Origin: Clarkia xantiana subsp. parviflora | Taxonomy: Eukaryota; Streptophyta; Magnoliopsida; Myrtales; Onagraceae | NCBI GenBank assembly: GCA_036873135.1 | Contig: JAPTYO010000015.1 | Location: 12,689,683-12,753,682, forward strand | Length of the DNA: 64,000 bases | Reading direction: 5' to 3' | Part shown: positions 11,542 through 23,704 of the stretch, one piece after another | How positions within the stretch are numbered: position 1 is the first letter of the stretch | Layout: the number at the start of each line of letters is the position of its first letter | Made by a program: the position numbers and the translations under genes | Notes under the pieces: model-generated | The model's database searches: none | What the model was told of the DNA's origin: nothing | The model's input: the letters and a program-made list of their open reading frames with translations, nothing else

Positions 11542-14500
11542 ATGGCCGGTGGTGGCAAGAAGAAGCAAGTTCAGGCCGGCAGTTCTCGCCCCGCTGGAAC
11601 TGTGAATTCCCCGTTGCTGGAACATGTTGCTGAACAAGGTGAGTACCCTGCTGTTTCTCAAACAGGGGGGCATGGTGATGATGAGGTCTCAGTCCGAGAC
11701 ACGATGCTGAACAGGCAAGACATCCCGCGAAGGGAGGTGGATGCTCCCCCAAACCCGGTGGGGCACGGAGAGGAAATCCCGCGAAGGGAAGTAGGCTCTT
11801 CTTCAAACTCGGAGTTGGCCAAGGCGGTAGCAGATGCTATGCCTATGTTCTTGGCAGCCATGGAGGCTCTGTTGGACAAGAGAGAGGCCGTCAGGAGGAC
11901 GGAGGAGTTGCCCCCGCGAGAAGAGCTGCCTCCACCCCCTCCGAGGGTGGTTCCAGAGGAACAGGAGGTTCAGGAGATTCAACCCAGGAATAAGGGTAAG
12001 GAGCCCGAGCACGAGGAGAAGTTCGTGGTTGATGGTCCCGGACCAGTGCAGCACAGGACCATTCCCCTGAATGGTCCCATCACCCCCGATCAGGTGGTGA
12101 AAATTGTCAGCATCTGCATGGGTGACCAAAAGCAAATGACATCGGAGCTAAGGGATCGATCCAGTCATCCTTTTGTTCCGCGGCTGATAGATACCGTCGC
12201 CCCGCCCGGGCTAGGTATTCCGACCATTAAGGAGTACGATGGTGAAGGAGGCCCGGTTCGCCATGTTCAGAGACATGTCCAGGCCTGTATGGGTAGGACT
12301 TCGAATGATGACCTCATATGTTCATTGTTCCCGATCACCTTAGGAGAAAGGGCCATGACATGGTTTTTCAGTCTACCGCCGGGAAGCATTACGTGCTGGG
12401 CCGACATGCACGATCGCTTCATCAAACAATATCAAGGTCGTAGGCGTCTCCTGAAGAGCGTGAGGTCCCTGACCCAGGTGGTGCAGAGATCCGATGAATC
12501 GTTGGCATACTACTACCAGCGGTTCACTGCTAGTGCTGCGGAGATCGATGAGGAGATATCGGAGGGTGAGACCATCCGTACTTTCCTGCGGAACCTAACT
12601 GCTCCGTATGGTTCCGATCTTATGCACAGCGTAGCCGCGAAGGCTGTGTGGAGCATGGAGGCCCTGCAAGCAAGGGTGAAGCAGCAAATCGACGTGCAGG
12701 AGTCGAAGATTGCTGCCGGAGAGCTTGATCCTACGAAATTGGGAAGAGGAAAGACATCGGCCAAGCTGTCGGATGATCGTAAAGGAAGCGACAAATCGGA
12801 GGGAAGTAGGAGCCGTGGTCGCCCCGAGAGAAGGGAGGACAAGCGTCCTCCGAGGAAGGATAATCGCGAGGGTCGTAGCGTTCCCATCAACAGCTCGATG
12901 ACCTCCGTGCTAACTGTGATGGATCGGCAGGGTCTCGCTCGATACCCCCCGAGGAAGGAAGGAGAGTTCTTGGGAGGCCGCTCCGATCGTTACTGTCGGT
13001 ACCATCGAGCCAATGGTCACGACACAGATAACTGTCGGGAGCTGAAGAAGGAGATAGAGAATCTGATCCAGAAGGGGAAGCTTAAGGAGTTCGTCGGAAG
13101 GGGAGGGTGCCGATCCCGTTCCACGAGTCGGTCGCGGTCCCGTTCCAAGTCCCGTGATCGATCCCCGAAGAAGAAGAAGGTTGAGTCAGAGCCCTCTGGT
13201 TCCGGTGCCCGTAAAGAGAGACGGGGGACCATTAACGTCATTCATGGAGGAATGGCAGCGGGAGGTGACACCACCGCTTCTCGGGAGAATTATGCTTCTC
13301 ACATCTCTGCTGCTTTGGTGCTAGGCAAGAGGTCCCAGTCGTGGACTCTAAAGGAGGAAATGGTGATTTCTTTCTCAGCGGAGGATTTGATAGGTGTGGA
13401 GAGCCCTCACGACGACGCCTTGGTCGTGACCCTGGATGTGGACGGATTCGAGATGAAGCGGATCCTAATAGACGGAGGGAGCTCCTCCGAGATTCTTTTC
13501 ATGGACGCCATGGAGGCCATGGGAAAGACGAAGAAGGACCTGACGCAGGTGAACTTCCCGATGGTGGGATTCTCTGGATCAACTTCCTATCCGTTGGGAA
13601 TGATTACCTTACCGGTAGAGTTTGGTAGTGGATGGAAGATGGAACGGCGGAACGTGGATTTCGTCGTGGTAGAATCCGCGGGAACATACAATGCTATTAT
13701 CGGGAGGACCACCATCAACCCTCTCATGGCAGTTGCTTCAACAGTCCACCAGAAGATGAAGTTCCCGACTGACAATGGAGTCGGAGAGGTCAAGGGTGAC
13801 CAGGTGTCGTCACGAAAGTGCTATGTTAATGCCACTCGAAGGAGAAGAAGGGAAGCCATGGCTGTCCTGCAGACCGATGCTGATCCTCGAGAGGAGTTTG
13901 GGCGTCCCGCCCCAATAGAGGATCTGAAGGAGGTTGAGATTGATGGACCTCGAAGGAAGGTGAAGATCGGGTCTGCTTTGTCGGAAGAAAGAGCCCGAGA
14001 GCTGATCGAGCTCCTGAAGGAGTTCAAGGAGCTGTTTGCCTAGTCCCCGAGTGATATGTCAGGAATTAGCCCCGACGTGATAGTGCACGAGCTGAAGATT
14101 GACCCCGCGATCAAGCCTATCGCGCAGAGGAGGCGTCCGATGGGCGCGGATAAGAGGATCGCGATCCAGCAGGAGGTGGGCAGACTGCTCGACGCTGGAT
14201 TCATTAAGGAGCTCCGATTCCATACTTGGGTCGCTAACCCAGTTCTGGTGAGAAAGAGTAATGGGAAGTGGCGGATGTGTGTCGATTTCCGCGACTTGAA
14301 CAAGGCCTGCCCGAAGAATTGCTATCCGCTCCCGAGGATTGACCAGTTGGTGGATGCCACATCGGGACACGAGCTGCTGAGCTTCATGGATGCCTATTCT
14401 GGTTACAACCAGATCAAGATGGCGAAGGAGGATGCCCCCCATACGGCCTTCTATGCCGATACTGACGTCTATCACTACGACGTAATGCCCTTCGGACTGA

Positions 14501-17186
14501 TCAATGCTGGAGCAACTTACCAGAGGATGGTGAACAAGTTGTTCGGAGACATGCTGGGAAAGACCATGGAGGCGTATGTGGATGACATGTTGGTGAAGTC
14601 CCGACAGGCAGGAGACCATGTCCAAAACTTAGCGGCGGCGTTTGAGCGGATGAGGTTTCATCAGGTTCGGTTGAACCCAGACAAGTGTGCTTTCGGGGTG
14701 AACTTGGGGAAGTTCCTAGGGTTCATGGTGAGCCAGAGAAGAATCGAGGTGAACCCTGAGAAGCTGCGAGCAATCAAGGAGATGCAGTCCCCGAAGACCC
14801 ATCGTGAGGTCCAGGTGCTGAATGGACGATTAGCCGCGATGAATCGTTTCTTATCCAAGGCGAGTGACCGAGCCATGCCATTTTTTGATGTGCTAAGGGC
14901 CCACAAGAAGTTTGAATGGACCGACAAGTGCGAGGAGGCATTCCAAGCACTCAAGCAGCACCTCCGTACCCTCCTGCCGTTGGCGAAACCGGTTCCAGGC
15001 GAGCCGCTTTATCTCGATTTGGCTGTTTCTGAAGTCGCTGTTAGCTCTGTTTTGATTAAGATTGTCAAGGGCAACCAAGTGCCTGTCTATTATGTAAGCA
15101 AGGCATTTGCCAAATCTGAAATGAATTATCCCGCTATTGAGAAGTATCTCTTTGCGTTGATTGTTGCCGCTCGAAAGCTACGACCTTACTTCCATGCCCA
15201 CGAGGTTACGGTGTTAACAAATCAGCCCTTGAAGCACTTCTTGAACCGACCGGAGACGTCGGGGAGATTGGTGAAATGGGCCATCGAGCTTACGGAGTTC
15301 CGTATTCATTTTGCTCCGCGAACTGCTATTAAGGGCTAGGCATTGGCAGATTTTATAGCTGAGTCTACGGCACCCGATCTGGAAGTAACGGGTCCCGCAG
15401 AGGGGGCAACCATGGAGGTCCCGATAGCAGAACAACCAGAACAGCCAAAAGAGGAGAACACTTGGGAGATGTACACTGATGGTTCATCAAGTGTAGAAGG
15501 ATCGGGGGCAGGATTCGTATTGATACCGCCCGGTGGAGGCGAGCCCTTGCGATATGCCTTGGCCTTGACGTTTAGGGCCACCAATAATGAAGCGGAGTAT
15601 GAGGCTCTCATCACGGGCCTTAAGATCGCCAAGGGTACAGGAGTCGACCATTTGAAAGTGAAGTGTGATGCCAGCTTGATCGTGAATCAGGTCCAGGGGA
15701 ACTATGAAGCCAAGAGCCCGACAATGAGAAAGTATTTGCACGAGGTGCAGACTTTGAAGGGAAGCTTCAAAAGCTTCGATATCGAGGCGATCCCGAGGGA
15801 AGAAAGGCAGATGCCTTGAGCAAGTTTGCTCTGGGAGTGGTCCCTGAGGAGAATCGGAAGGTGCACTTTCTGGAGAGAGTGATTATCTCAACCATCGATC
15901 CGTCGGAGGTTTGCGCTATTGAAGCAGGATCGGAGGAAGAAGAGAAACCCACTTGGATGACCCCGATGGTCACATACCTCACTACGGGGGCACTCCCCGA
16001 TGATGAAGTGGCAGCTGTCAGGTTGCGTCGAATCGCGAACGACTATGTGATGGTGGACAACCAGTTATACAAGAGGGGGCATGTAAAGCCTTTTCTGAAA
16101 TGTGTGGCGGAGCCTGATACAAATCGGATCCTGAGAGAGCTGCACGAAGGAGTCGCGGCCTGTCATGAAGGGGCCCGATCCATTGTGAGGAAGGCGTTGA
16201 ACCTAGGCTACTATTGGCCTTCGATGAACAAGGAGGCAACAGCGATGGTCCAATCCTGTGATGCATGCCAGAGGTACGCTCCAAATATCGTGGCTCCCGC
16301 CGCGGACTTGATGCCCATCAGGAGTGCTTGGCCCTTCGCGCAGTGGGGCATTGATCTGGTGGGACCTCTTCCACAAGCAAAAGGTCAGTGTAAGTATTTA
16401 CTCGTTGCCATCGATTACTTCTCGAAGTGGATAGAGGCTAAGGCATTGGCCAAGACAACGGGGCAGCAGATCCTCAAGTTCCTTCAAACTCAGATCATAT
16501 CCCGGTATGGGGTTCCTCGAGTATTGATCAGCGATAATGGCCCTCCGTTCAATGGGGCTCAGTTGAAGGAATACCTGGAGGAATTGAACATTGAGCATCG
16601 GACAGCTTCCGTCCGCCATGCTCAGACTAATGGCCAAGTCGAATCAGCCAACAAGATTGTGATGGATGGCTTGAAGAAGAGAGTCTACGCCTTGCAAGGT
16701 CATTGGCTGGATGAGCTTGAAAACGTGTTGTGGGCTGTTAGAACAACACCCAAGCAATCGACAGGGGAGACTCCGTTTGGCCTTGTTTACGGCACGGAGG
16801 CAGTTGCCCCCGTGGAGATAGCGGTGGCGTCCCATCGCAGGAGGTATTATGAGCCTCTAACGAACGAGGAACTGAGACGTCTAGACTTAGACTTGCTCGA
16901 GGAGAAAAGGTGGAAGGCTGATGAGGTTCAGGCTCGGATGCGTCTGGCAACAGCCCGATATTATAATCGGCGTGTCAAGTCCCGACAATTCTTCGTTGGA
17001 GAACTTGTCTGGCGGAGGAACGAGTTCGTTCATCAAGATCGGATCAACAAGCTATCGCCGAGATGGGAGGGACCCTACAAGATCGTAGGGATGCCAGCCC
17101 CGAACGCGTACAAACTAGAGGACCTTGATGGCAAGACGTTGAAACATTCCTTCAGTGGCGAACACTTGAAGAAGTATCATGTTTGA
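11542..17186 (+). pseudogene. Element A gag-pol polyprotein, broken
   Basis: Encodes, in order: a disordered gag N-terminus; capsid-type retrotransposon gag domain (about 12355-12570); Arg/Ser-rich segment; zinc knuckle with C-x2-H-x4-H-x4-C spacing (about 12990-13035); aspartic protease (IDGGSS near 13470); reverse transcriptase (YVDDM near 14575); RNase H (YTDGSS near 15475); integrase with an HHCC finger (about 16140-16270) and DDE core (GIDLVGP near 16350, ISDNG near 16530). ATG 11542 is the first start after the PBS. Three lesions: TAG at 14041 (TGG in B), TAG near 15337 (CAG in B), and a 7-nt deletion near 15807 that shifts frame just after RNase H. It cannot make a full polyprotein. 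Confidence 0.93.
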
Positions 17187-17289
17187 TATTAAGTCGCCGC
17201 GAATGGCGCAAGTTATCTATCAATCCGATGTAAGCAAAGCTTTGAGTTATTAATAAAAGAAGTTTCTTCCGATCAAATTGCTTTTAGAT

Positions 17290-18050
17290 TTATTCTAACT
17301 GTTAGTAAGACGTCCTGAAGGGCTCGACGAAAAGCCTTCCGAGGTATGATAAAAAGCCTTACGAGGTACGAGTAAGTCGCCTTTATGGCGCGACAAAAAG
17401 CCTTTCGAGGTACGGACAAAAGCCTTACGGGGTATGAGTAAGTCGTCTTTATGATGCAACCAAAAGCCTAGGTACGAAAAAGCCCTAACGGGTCCGCGTA
17501 AGTCGTCTATATGATGCGGTAAAAAGCCTTAAAGGGTACGAAAAAGCCCTAACGGGTCCGCGTAAGTCGTCTATATGACGCGGCAAAAAGCCTTAAAGGG
17601 CACGAAAAAGCCCTAACGGGTCCGCGTAAGTCGTCTATATGATGCGGCAAAAAGCCTTAAAAGGTACGATTAAGCCGTCTGAAATGACGCGGTAAAAGCC
17701 CTAAGGGGTACGACAAGCCGTCTAGAATGGCGCGATAAAAACCTTAAGGGATCCGAAAAATCATCTTAAGTAATGTGTAAAGTTGCCTTGAAAGGCAGGG
17801 ATGAGAAGCCTTAAGTGGCAAAGTCCCGAGGAAAAAGTCACAAAAGGACATACGAAATCTTAAATGGTGAAGTCCCGATTGGACGAGAAACCTTAAGTGG
17901 CAAAATGCCGATTGGACGAGAAACCTTAAGTGGTCAAGTCCCGAATAGACGAGAAACCTTAGGTGGTAAAGTCTCGAGTAAAACATCAGAAGGATGTATG
18001 AAGTCACCTTAAGTGGTATATCGGAGCGTTCTAAGTAACGAATCTAAAGT
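17290..18050 (+). repeat. Element A 3' tandem-repeat region after pol
   Basis: Degenerate repeats of two related kinds: about 17320-17760 with units around AAAAGCCTTA..GGTACGA..TAAGTCGTCT, and about 17800-18010 with units around GAAACCTTAAGTGG..AAGTCCCGA. The mirrored region of B (about 26530-27235) carries the same motifs with a different arrangement. Hypervariable repeats between pol and the 3' LTR are known in Tat-lineage elements. Confidence 0.8.
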
Positions 18051-18179
18051 TGCTTAAAATAATGCAATTATTATCGAGACCAAAATAGACAGAAGAAATT
18101 TCTTATAAAGGCTCAAGGCCTAAAGGTTTCGGTACAAAGATAAAGGAGGAAAAATTACAAGGACTAAAGAAATAGAGCA

Positions 18180-20853
18180 TTAAGCTTGGTCCTTGTTGGA
18201 AGTTGGGTCCTCAGTAGCATCGGAGGGAGGAAGATTCGGAGACGCTTGGGCAGAAGGCTCCGCAGTCTGCGGAGCCGGGTCCGCGGCATCAGTCTCTTCA
18301 CTCTCCGCGGGGAGGTTGAAGTACTTCTCTGCGATGGGAGCGAGGGTCTCGGACTTCTTGAAGTCGATGGAATCCTCGTATGCCGTGTAGAGCTCCTCGA
18401 CGGCATTGAACAGAATGTTCTCCACCTCGGTTTTGCAGAACTTCACAGCATCCGCCTGGAAATCATCGGAGTTCCGATACTCCTCGCGACCCTGAGCCTT
18501 TGCCTCAGCCAGCTTGGCAGAAAATTCCGCCTTCTCGGCTTCAAATTTCGCCTTGGCCTCCGCGAGAGCTTCCACGAAAACACCCTTCTCGTGGAGGAGC
18601 TGCCTCTTCTCCGACTCGTTCCGCCGCTGATCCTCCTGAGCTATCCTCCGCTCCCGACGCAGGACAGCCTCGTGGGCGTGAACCTACTTCTGCAGGCTCG
18701 TAGCCATCTCATCTAGGAGAGTCCGCTCCTTGGCTATCTTCTCCCGGGCCGCTACAACCTCATCAAGGTCCGCTTGGAGCTTGGCCAAAACGTCGGGGTC
18801 TGACTTGGCATGGGCCTCCTCCAACGCACCCTTCAGAGCCAGGATGAAGACGAAGCAGCGCTGCTGGTCCGCGGTTTCCTAAGACGAAAGGGAAAAAGGG
18901 ATTAGAATCTGATAGTCGAAGGCAAGAAACAATGAAGAAAACAAAGCAAAGGTAAAGTTTTACCTCCATCCGACGGATGACCATAGCGCGGAGCTCCTCT
19001 TCGATGTCCTCCCGCGCCAGGGAGATTGGCCGCCTCAAGGCTGGAGGAATTGACCCTGCCAGCAGATGCAGGGCCAAATCAGGCTGAAGGTCCCCCCGTT
19101 GGAGCGGGACCCCTTGGAGGGACTCAATCGGGTTCCAGGGAATCGTCTCCTGGTCGGGGGTGAAAACCTTGTAAAGATTTTCATCCATGGGGAGAGGAGG
19201 GATGACCCTGGAAGCTTCAGCCTGAGGAGCCACCTCGGTCGGAGGCTCGGGAGTTGGACTGCGGAGCTCTGGGGGAGGACTCCGGGACACGTCCTCCACG
19301 GTGGGCCTCAGGATGCTCCGGCCTGCCTTTCGGCGGCGAAGCAGGCCACCCTCATTCGGCTCCTCGGAGGAAGGAGAAGCCTCCAAGTCAGTCACCTGAA
19401 GGAACTGAGCTTCCGTCGGTGTCTCCTCCGTCATCGGCGCCTCTGGAGTCGCGGCCCGTGCTGGAGAAGCAGCTTTCCTCGGAGTGACAGCCTCCGATGG
19501 ACCTGCGGTTGCGGGACGAATGAAATCAGGAAGAGTATCACGGGGGCACCAGATGATTTGGCGTTCAAGATGCTGGTTCTTTCCGAAGAAGTTGTAGTAT
19601 CCCGCCTTGAGAACGCGGGGGGTTTCTCCTCGGAGGATGTATCTGATTTCTCGAACCCGCGATTCCCGATCAGCGGGGATAAACTCCTCGGGAACCAGTT
19701 TCCTATATTTTTTAATAGCACGACGGACACGCTTACCTTCCTCGGCGGTAGTGACCCCGAAGGCTTCGTCGATCTCCTCCCTCCGGGCCTGCTTGGCCTC
19801 GGTCCGCTCTTCGGTTGGAGGGGCAGCAGAAGAGGAAGCCCCCTTCTTCAGTGACTTCCGCTTCCGCTTGGAGCCACCTTGGACGGCATCAGTCTCACCC
19901 TGCTTCAACATGAGATGAGTCAGCAGAGATGCCTTCTTGGCTGCAAAAATAAAAAGACAAAGTGGTTAGAAATATTACCCAGATGACCAAATCCTTGGAA
20001 ACACAATCGAGGAGCCGGACTCCGATATGAATCAAGTCCTTCTCCACGAGCTTGTTGGCGTCGAGGGGAATGAAGGAGTCCCCCCAACGATAAATCTGGA
20101 CCTGCTGGAGAGTGTTGAGGTCATCCTCGGTGTAAGCTTGGAGCTTGGGGGCAGGGTCCGCCACAACCTCCCATCGGGGCCATGGGACAGAGCTGTTTTG
20201 GACGAAAAAGTAATACTTCTTCCATCCGCTATTGTCGGAACCCGAGTCGCGAATCAGCACCCGATCCTTGTGGAACTTCCAGGTCTCGCTATCCCAGCCG
20301 AAACGTGAAAGTTGTTCCTTTGTCCACTTGGGGAGTCGGGGAGAGAAGGAGCAAACACCAGCCTTATTGCACTTCATTCCGTAGAACGTGCGGAAAAGCA
20401 GCAAACTGTATGTCCACTGCTGGCGGAGACACAGAAGCTGGAAAGCGTTCCACACGCGAATGGCGTGTGGAGAGAAGGTACAGGGGTGCGTCTTGTAGAA
20501 ATTGCACATCTCCACCAGGTTCCCGCAGAAAGGGAATCGAATCCCAGCACTTATCTGCCCGGCGGAGATGAACACTTCCCCCTCTCGAGGACGCGTGACG
20601 ATATGCTTCCTCCTGGTGGTGGGCTGAGACTCGTAAGGGAAACAGGGTTCCCAGTCCGAGGTAATGCACCCTTCTCGGAGAGCAACCTCGTACGAAGCCT
20701 CAGAAATCTCGTTAACAGCAAACTCAAAGGTAAAAGGGATCCTGGCCCCAGAACTAGCCTCGTCTAAAAACGGTTATAAACAGGAAAATTTGAGAAAAAA
20801 AGAGCAAACATCAGCAAATCATGAAAACAGAGAAGGAAATCCTTACCAGACAT
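18180..20853 (-). pseudogene. Element A antisense gene (aORF; PF04195-like 'putative gypsy type transposon'), broken
   Basis: Minus-strand gene inside a plus-strand element. Exon 1 is only ATGTCTG (20853-20847); an 83-bp GT-AG intron follows (20846-20764). Exon 2 (20763 to about 19979) encodes a Trp/Phe/Cys-rich globular region (RFPFCG.., WKKYYFFVQN). The next exon (19940-18964) encodes a Lys-rich patch, a segment with VPEEFIPADRESRVREI, and a long Pro/Glu/Ser/Thr-rich stretch. An 85-bp intron (18963-18879) precedes the last exon (18878-18180), a Glu/Ala/Lys coiled coil. Between the second and third coding blocks is an intron-like 38-nt stretch (CTAAC branch motif, TTTTTGCAG) that is shorter than usual plant introns and does not close the frame. 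A TAG at 18686-18684 truncates the coiled coil. Molecular role unknown. Confidence 0.8.
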
Positions 20854-21017
20854 GATTGATGATTGTTGAAAGAAGATGAAGAAGGATCGGGAGAGTTGAA
20901 GGCCTTGGATCACTTGAACAGCAGAAGGAACTTGGAGGAGAAACTTCGAGTGCAAGAATGGCAGAACTTCCAGAAATTGAGAGGGTGAAGAAGAAGTGAA
21001 TAATGCCAGGGTTTTAG

Positions 21018-21025
21018 CTTTTATA
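21018..21025 (-). promoter_or_regulatory. TATA box of the element A antisense gene
   Basis: TATAAAAG on the minus strand, 165 bp upstream of the antisense-gene ATG (20853), in the context CTTATAAAAGCTAAAACCC. The identical octamer and context lie in element B at 23532-23539, 166 bp upstream of its ATG. It is internal to the element, not in the LTR. Confidence 0.65.
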
Positions 21026-21307
21026 AGCAAAAGGATAAACTGAATGGACTCAATCTGGACCGTTGAAGACGAAACGATTTAATCTTGATCGTCGAGATTG
21101 CGGGACGGTACGGAAGAGACGTGGTGACGTAATGAGTGCTTTTTCAGAAAGCAACAGTCACGCCGATTTAAGCGTCGTTTCATAATCCCTAGCATTTAAT
21201 GCTGCAGTAACCGAGGAGTCTCCTCGGATTTGGCAACTGCCCATAGAGTCCAGTGGGCCCAAGGCAGTCATGAGTGAGAAACTCTGTCATTCGAAAATTT
21301 CGCGCAA

Positions 21308-21530
21308 GGTAAAAGCCTCCGATTAAAATATCAAGAGGTTTGAAGACAATAGCCTCCGACGGCAGTATCGGGAGGTACGAAGACAAAAGCCTCCGACGGC
21401 AGTATCGGGAGGTATGAAGACAAAAGCCTCCGACGGCAGTAACGGGAGTTATGAAGACAAAAGCCTCCGACGGCAGTATCGGGAGGTATGGAGACAAAAA
21501 CCTCCGACAATGAAGTCAGGAGGCCTGGAA
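21308..21530 (+). repeat. 37-bp tandem repeats upstream of the PPT, element A
   Basis: About five units plus a degenerate edge with the core CCTCCGACGGCAGTATCGGG followed by AGGTATGAAGACAAAAG. Element B keeps only about two good units at the mirrored place (about 23160-23245), so copy number differs between siblings. Confidence 0.85.
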
Positions 21531-21563
21531 TTGGAAGACACGACGGACTAAAGTCCCCCATGT

Positions 21564-21575
21564 CTTGGGGGCAAA
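21564..21575 (+). other. Polypurine tract, element A
   Basis: TCTTGGGGGCAAA ends immediately before the 3' LTR (TGATGGG at 21576). The same tract in reverse follows the element B 3' LTR at 23091. It primes plus-strand DNA synthesis. Confidence 0.75.
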
Positions 21576-22312
21576 TGATGGGTTCCGATGTAATCTTAGC
21601 CCCGTTAACAGTCATTAGACGGCGAGTAAGTCCAATGGGCCTCGTGAAAGGCCGGGAAGGCCCAAAAGCCCAGAACGAAGGGTTCCGACCCTAGTGGTCC
21701 CGATGTATGAGCTGAATGCTCCCGACACGAAGCCTCTGAGTAGGCCCCGATATGCCTTTGTAAAGGCCCCGATAATAAAGCCCCGCGGAGGCTGGACCTG
21801 TCTCGTGAGACAAAGGGTCCTGGGTGGTGACCTAGAATGAGACAACTCTGGAGTCCCCGACAAGAGTTGGGACTTGTGATCAGAGGATAAGGCCGAGAAA
21901 CCCGCCTACTAGATAGAGTAGTGGGGAAACGGTTAAGATATAGATAACCTCCCCCGAGATACGCAGGGCGTGCCCGAGATACTCGAAGAGTGGGTAAGAT
22001 ACGCGGAGCGTGGGGCGAGATATACGGAATCCCGAACGAGATATACGAAATCGTGGGTAAAACTGCCAGGCGCAGTCTCAGGTAACTGAGTAACTTCCCC
22101 TCCTATATAAAATAGGAAGTTACCTCAGAAAACACATTCTCTAATACGAACTTAGACTATTGCTTACCACCCCATTGATCACATACTCATTTAAGCATCG
22201 GAGAAGGATTCTGGGTCACCACCCAGGTCATCCCCTTTTGCAGGATTACGCGGAGCCCAGGAGTTCAAGCCTTCCGTCAAGAACGTAACAGAGCTTCGCC
22301 CGTGATCCAACA
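21576..22312 (+). repeat. Element A 3' LTR (737 bp)
   Basis: Same ends as the 5' LTR (TGATGGG..CCAACA), followed by target duplication ACGTT at 22313-22317. Identity to the 5' LTR is about 97% by eye. Confidence 0.93.
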
Positions 22313-22317
22313 ACGTT

Positions 22318-22368
22318 AAAAAAACGAACTATCAATATAGTCTGAATAGGATGTTTGGTATCAGGGTA
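22318..22368. other. 51-bp host spacer between inverted elements A and B
   Basis: Short AT-rich non-element sequence between the A target duplication (22313-22317) and the B target duplication CATGG (22369-22373). No feature is seen in it. Confidence 0.85.
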
Positions 22369-22373
22369 CATGG

Positions 22374-23090
22374 TGTTGGATCACGGGCGAAGCTCCGTTA
22401 CGTTCTTGACGGAAAGCTCGAACTCATGGGCTCCGCGTAATCCTGCAAAAGGGGATGACCTGGGTGGTGACCCAGAATCCCTCTCCGATGCTTAAATGAG
22501 TATGTGATCAATGGGGTGGCAGCAGTAATCTAAGTGCGTATTAGATGATGTGTTTTCTGAGGTAACTTCCTCCTTTATATAGGAGGGGAGGTTATTCAGT
22601 TACCTGAGACTGCGCTTGGCAGTTTTGCCCATGATTCTGTATATCTCGTTCGGGATTCCGTATATCTCGCCCCACGCTCCGCGTATCTCGCCCATACCCC
22701 GCGTATCTCGGGGGAGGTTATCTATATCTTAACCGTTTCCCCACTACTCTATCTAGTAGGCGGGTTTCTCGGCCTTATCCTCTGATCACAAGTCCCAACT
22801 CTTGTCGGGGACTCCAGAGTTGTCTCATTCTAGGTCACCACCCAGGACCCTTTGTCTCACGAGACAGGTCCAGCCTCCGCGGGGCTTTATTATCGGGGCC
22901 TTTACTAAGGCATATCGGGGCCTACTCAGAGGCTTCTTGTCGGGAGCATTCAGCTGATATATCGGGACTGCTAAAGTCGGGACCCTTCGTACAGGGCTTC
23001 TGGGCCTTCCAGGTCTTTCACGAGGCCCACTGGACTTACTCGTCGTTTAATGACTGTTAACGGGGCTATCGATCTCATCGGAACCCATCA
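22374..23090 (-). repeat. Element B 3' LTR (717 bp)
   Basis: Read on +, TGTTGGATC..CCCATCA, followed at 23091 by the reverse complement of the PPT. It lacks one 20-bp unit of the U3 array present in the B 5' LTR, where the right LTR reads GGGCACGCCCTGCGTATCTC. Otherwise roughly 25 substitutions by eye. Confidence 0.92.
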
Positions 23091-23531
23091 TTTGCCCCCA
23101 AGACATGGGGGACTTTTAGTCCGTCGTGTGTTCCAATTCCAGGCCTCTAGTCGCGAATCGTTGGAGGCTTTTGTCTCCATACCTTCCGATACTGCCGTCG
23201 GAGGCTTTTGTCTTCATACCTTCCGATACTGCCGTCGGAGGCTTTTACCTTATGCGCAATTGTCAAATGACAGAGTTTCTTACTCATGACTGCCTTGGGC
23301 CCACTGGACTCTATGGGCAGTTGCCAAATCCGAGGAGACTCCTCGGTTACTGCAGCATTAAATGCTGGGGATTATGAAACGACGCTTAAATTGGCGTGAC
23401 TGTTGCTTTCTAAAAAAGCACTTATTACGTCACCACGTCTCTTCCGTACCGTCCTCTTAATCTCGACGATCAGGATCGAATCATTTCATCTTCTGCGGTC
23501 AAGATTAAATCCTTCCAGTTGTCTTCTTGCT

Positions 23532-23539
23532 TATAAAAG
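23532..23539 (+). promoter_or_regulatory. TATA box of the element B antisense gene
   Basis: TATAAAAG in the context CTTATAAAAGCTAAAACCC, 166 bp before the gene's ATG at 23705 and outside the LTR. It is conserved with element A (21018-21025, minus strand). Confidence 0.65.
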
Positions 23540-23704
23540 CTAAAACCCTGGCATTATTCACTGCTTCTTCACCCTCTCAGTTTCTGGAAGTTCTGCCATT
23601 CTTGAATTCGAAGTTTTCTTCTCCAAGGTTCTTCTGCTCTTCAAGTGATCCAAGGCCTTCAATCTCCCCGATCCTTCTTCCTCTTCATCAAGCATCCATC
23701 GACA

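Larger units (their letters stand above)
10751..22312 (+). mobile_element. Element A: complete Ty3/gypsy Tat-lineage (Retand-like) retrotransposon
   Basis: 11,562-bp element bounded by LTRs 10751-11488 and 21576-22312 with a perfect 5-bp target duplication ACGTT (10746-10750 and 22313-22317). Order: LTR, PBS, gag-protease-RT-RNase H-integrase, tandem-repeat 3' region, antisense gene, 37-bp repeats, PPT, LTR. Integrase after RNase H marks Ty3/gypsy. The extra antisense ORF between pol and the 3' LTR is characteristic of Tat-lineage elements. The two LTRs differ by roughly 20-25 changes by eye, so the insertion is fairly recent. The polyprotein is broken in three places. Confidence 0.93.

Noticed and set aside
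11542..17186. Integrated plant pararetrovirus (RT and RNase H present)
   Set aside because: Integrase, two LTRs, PBS, PPT and a 5-bp TSD show an LTR retrotransposon; no movement-protein region is seen.
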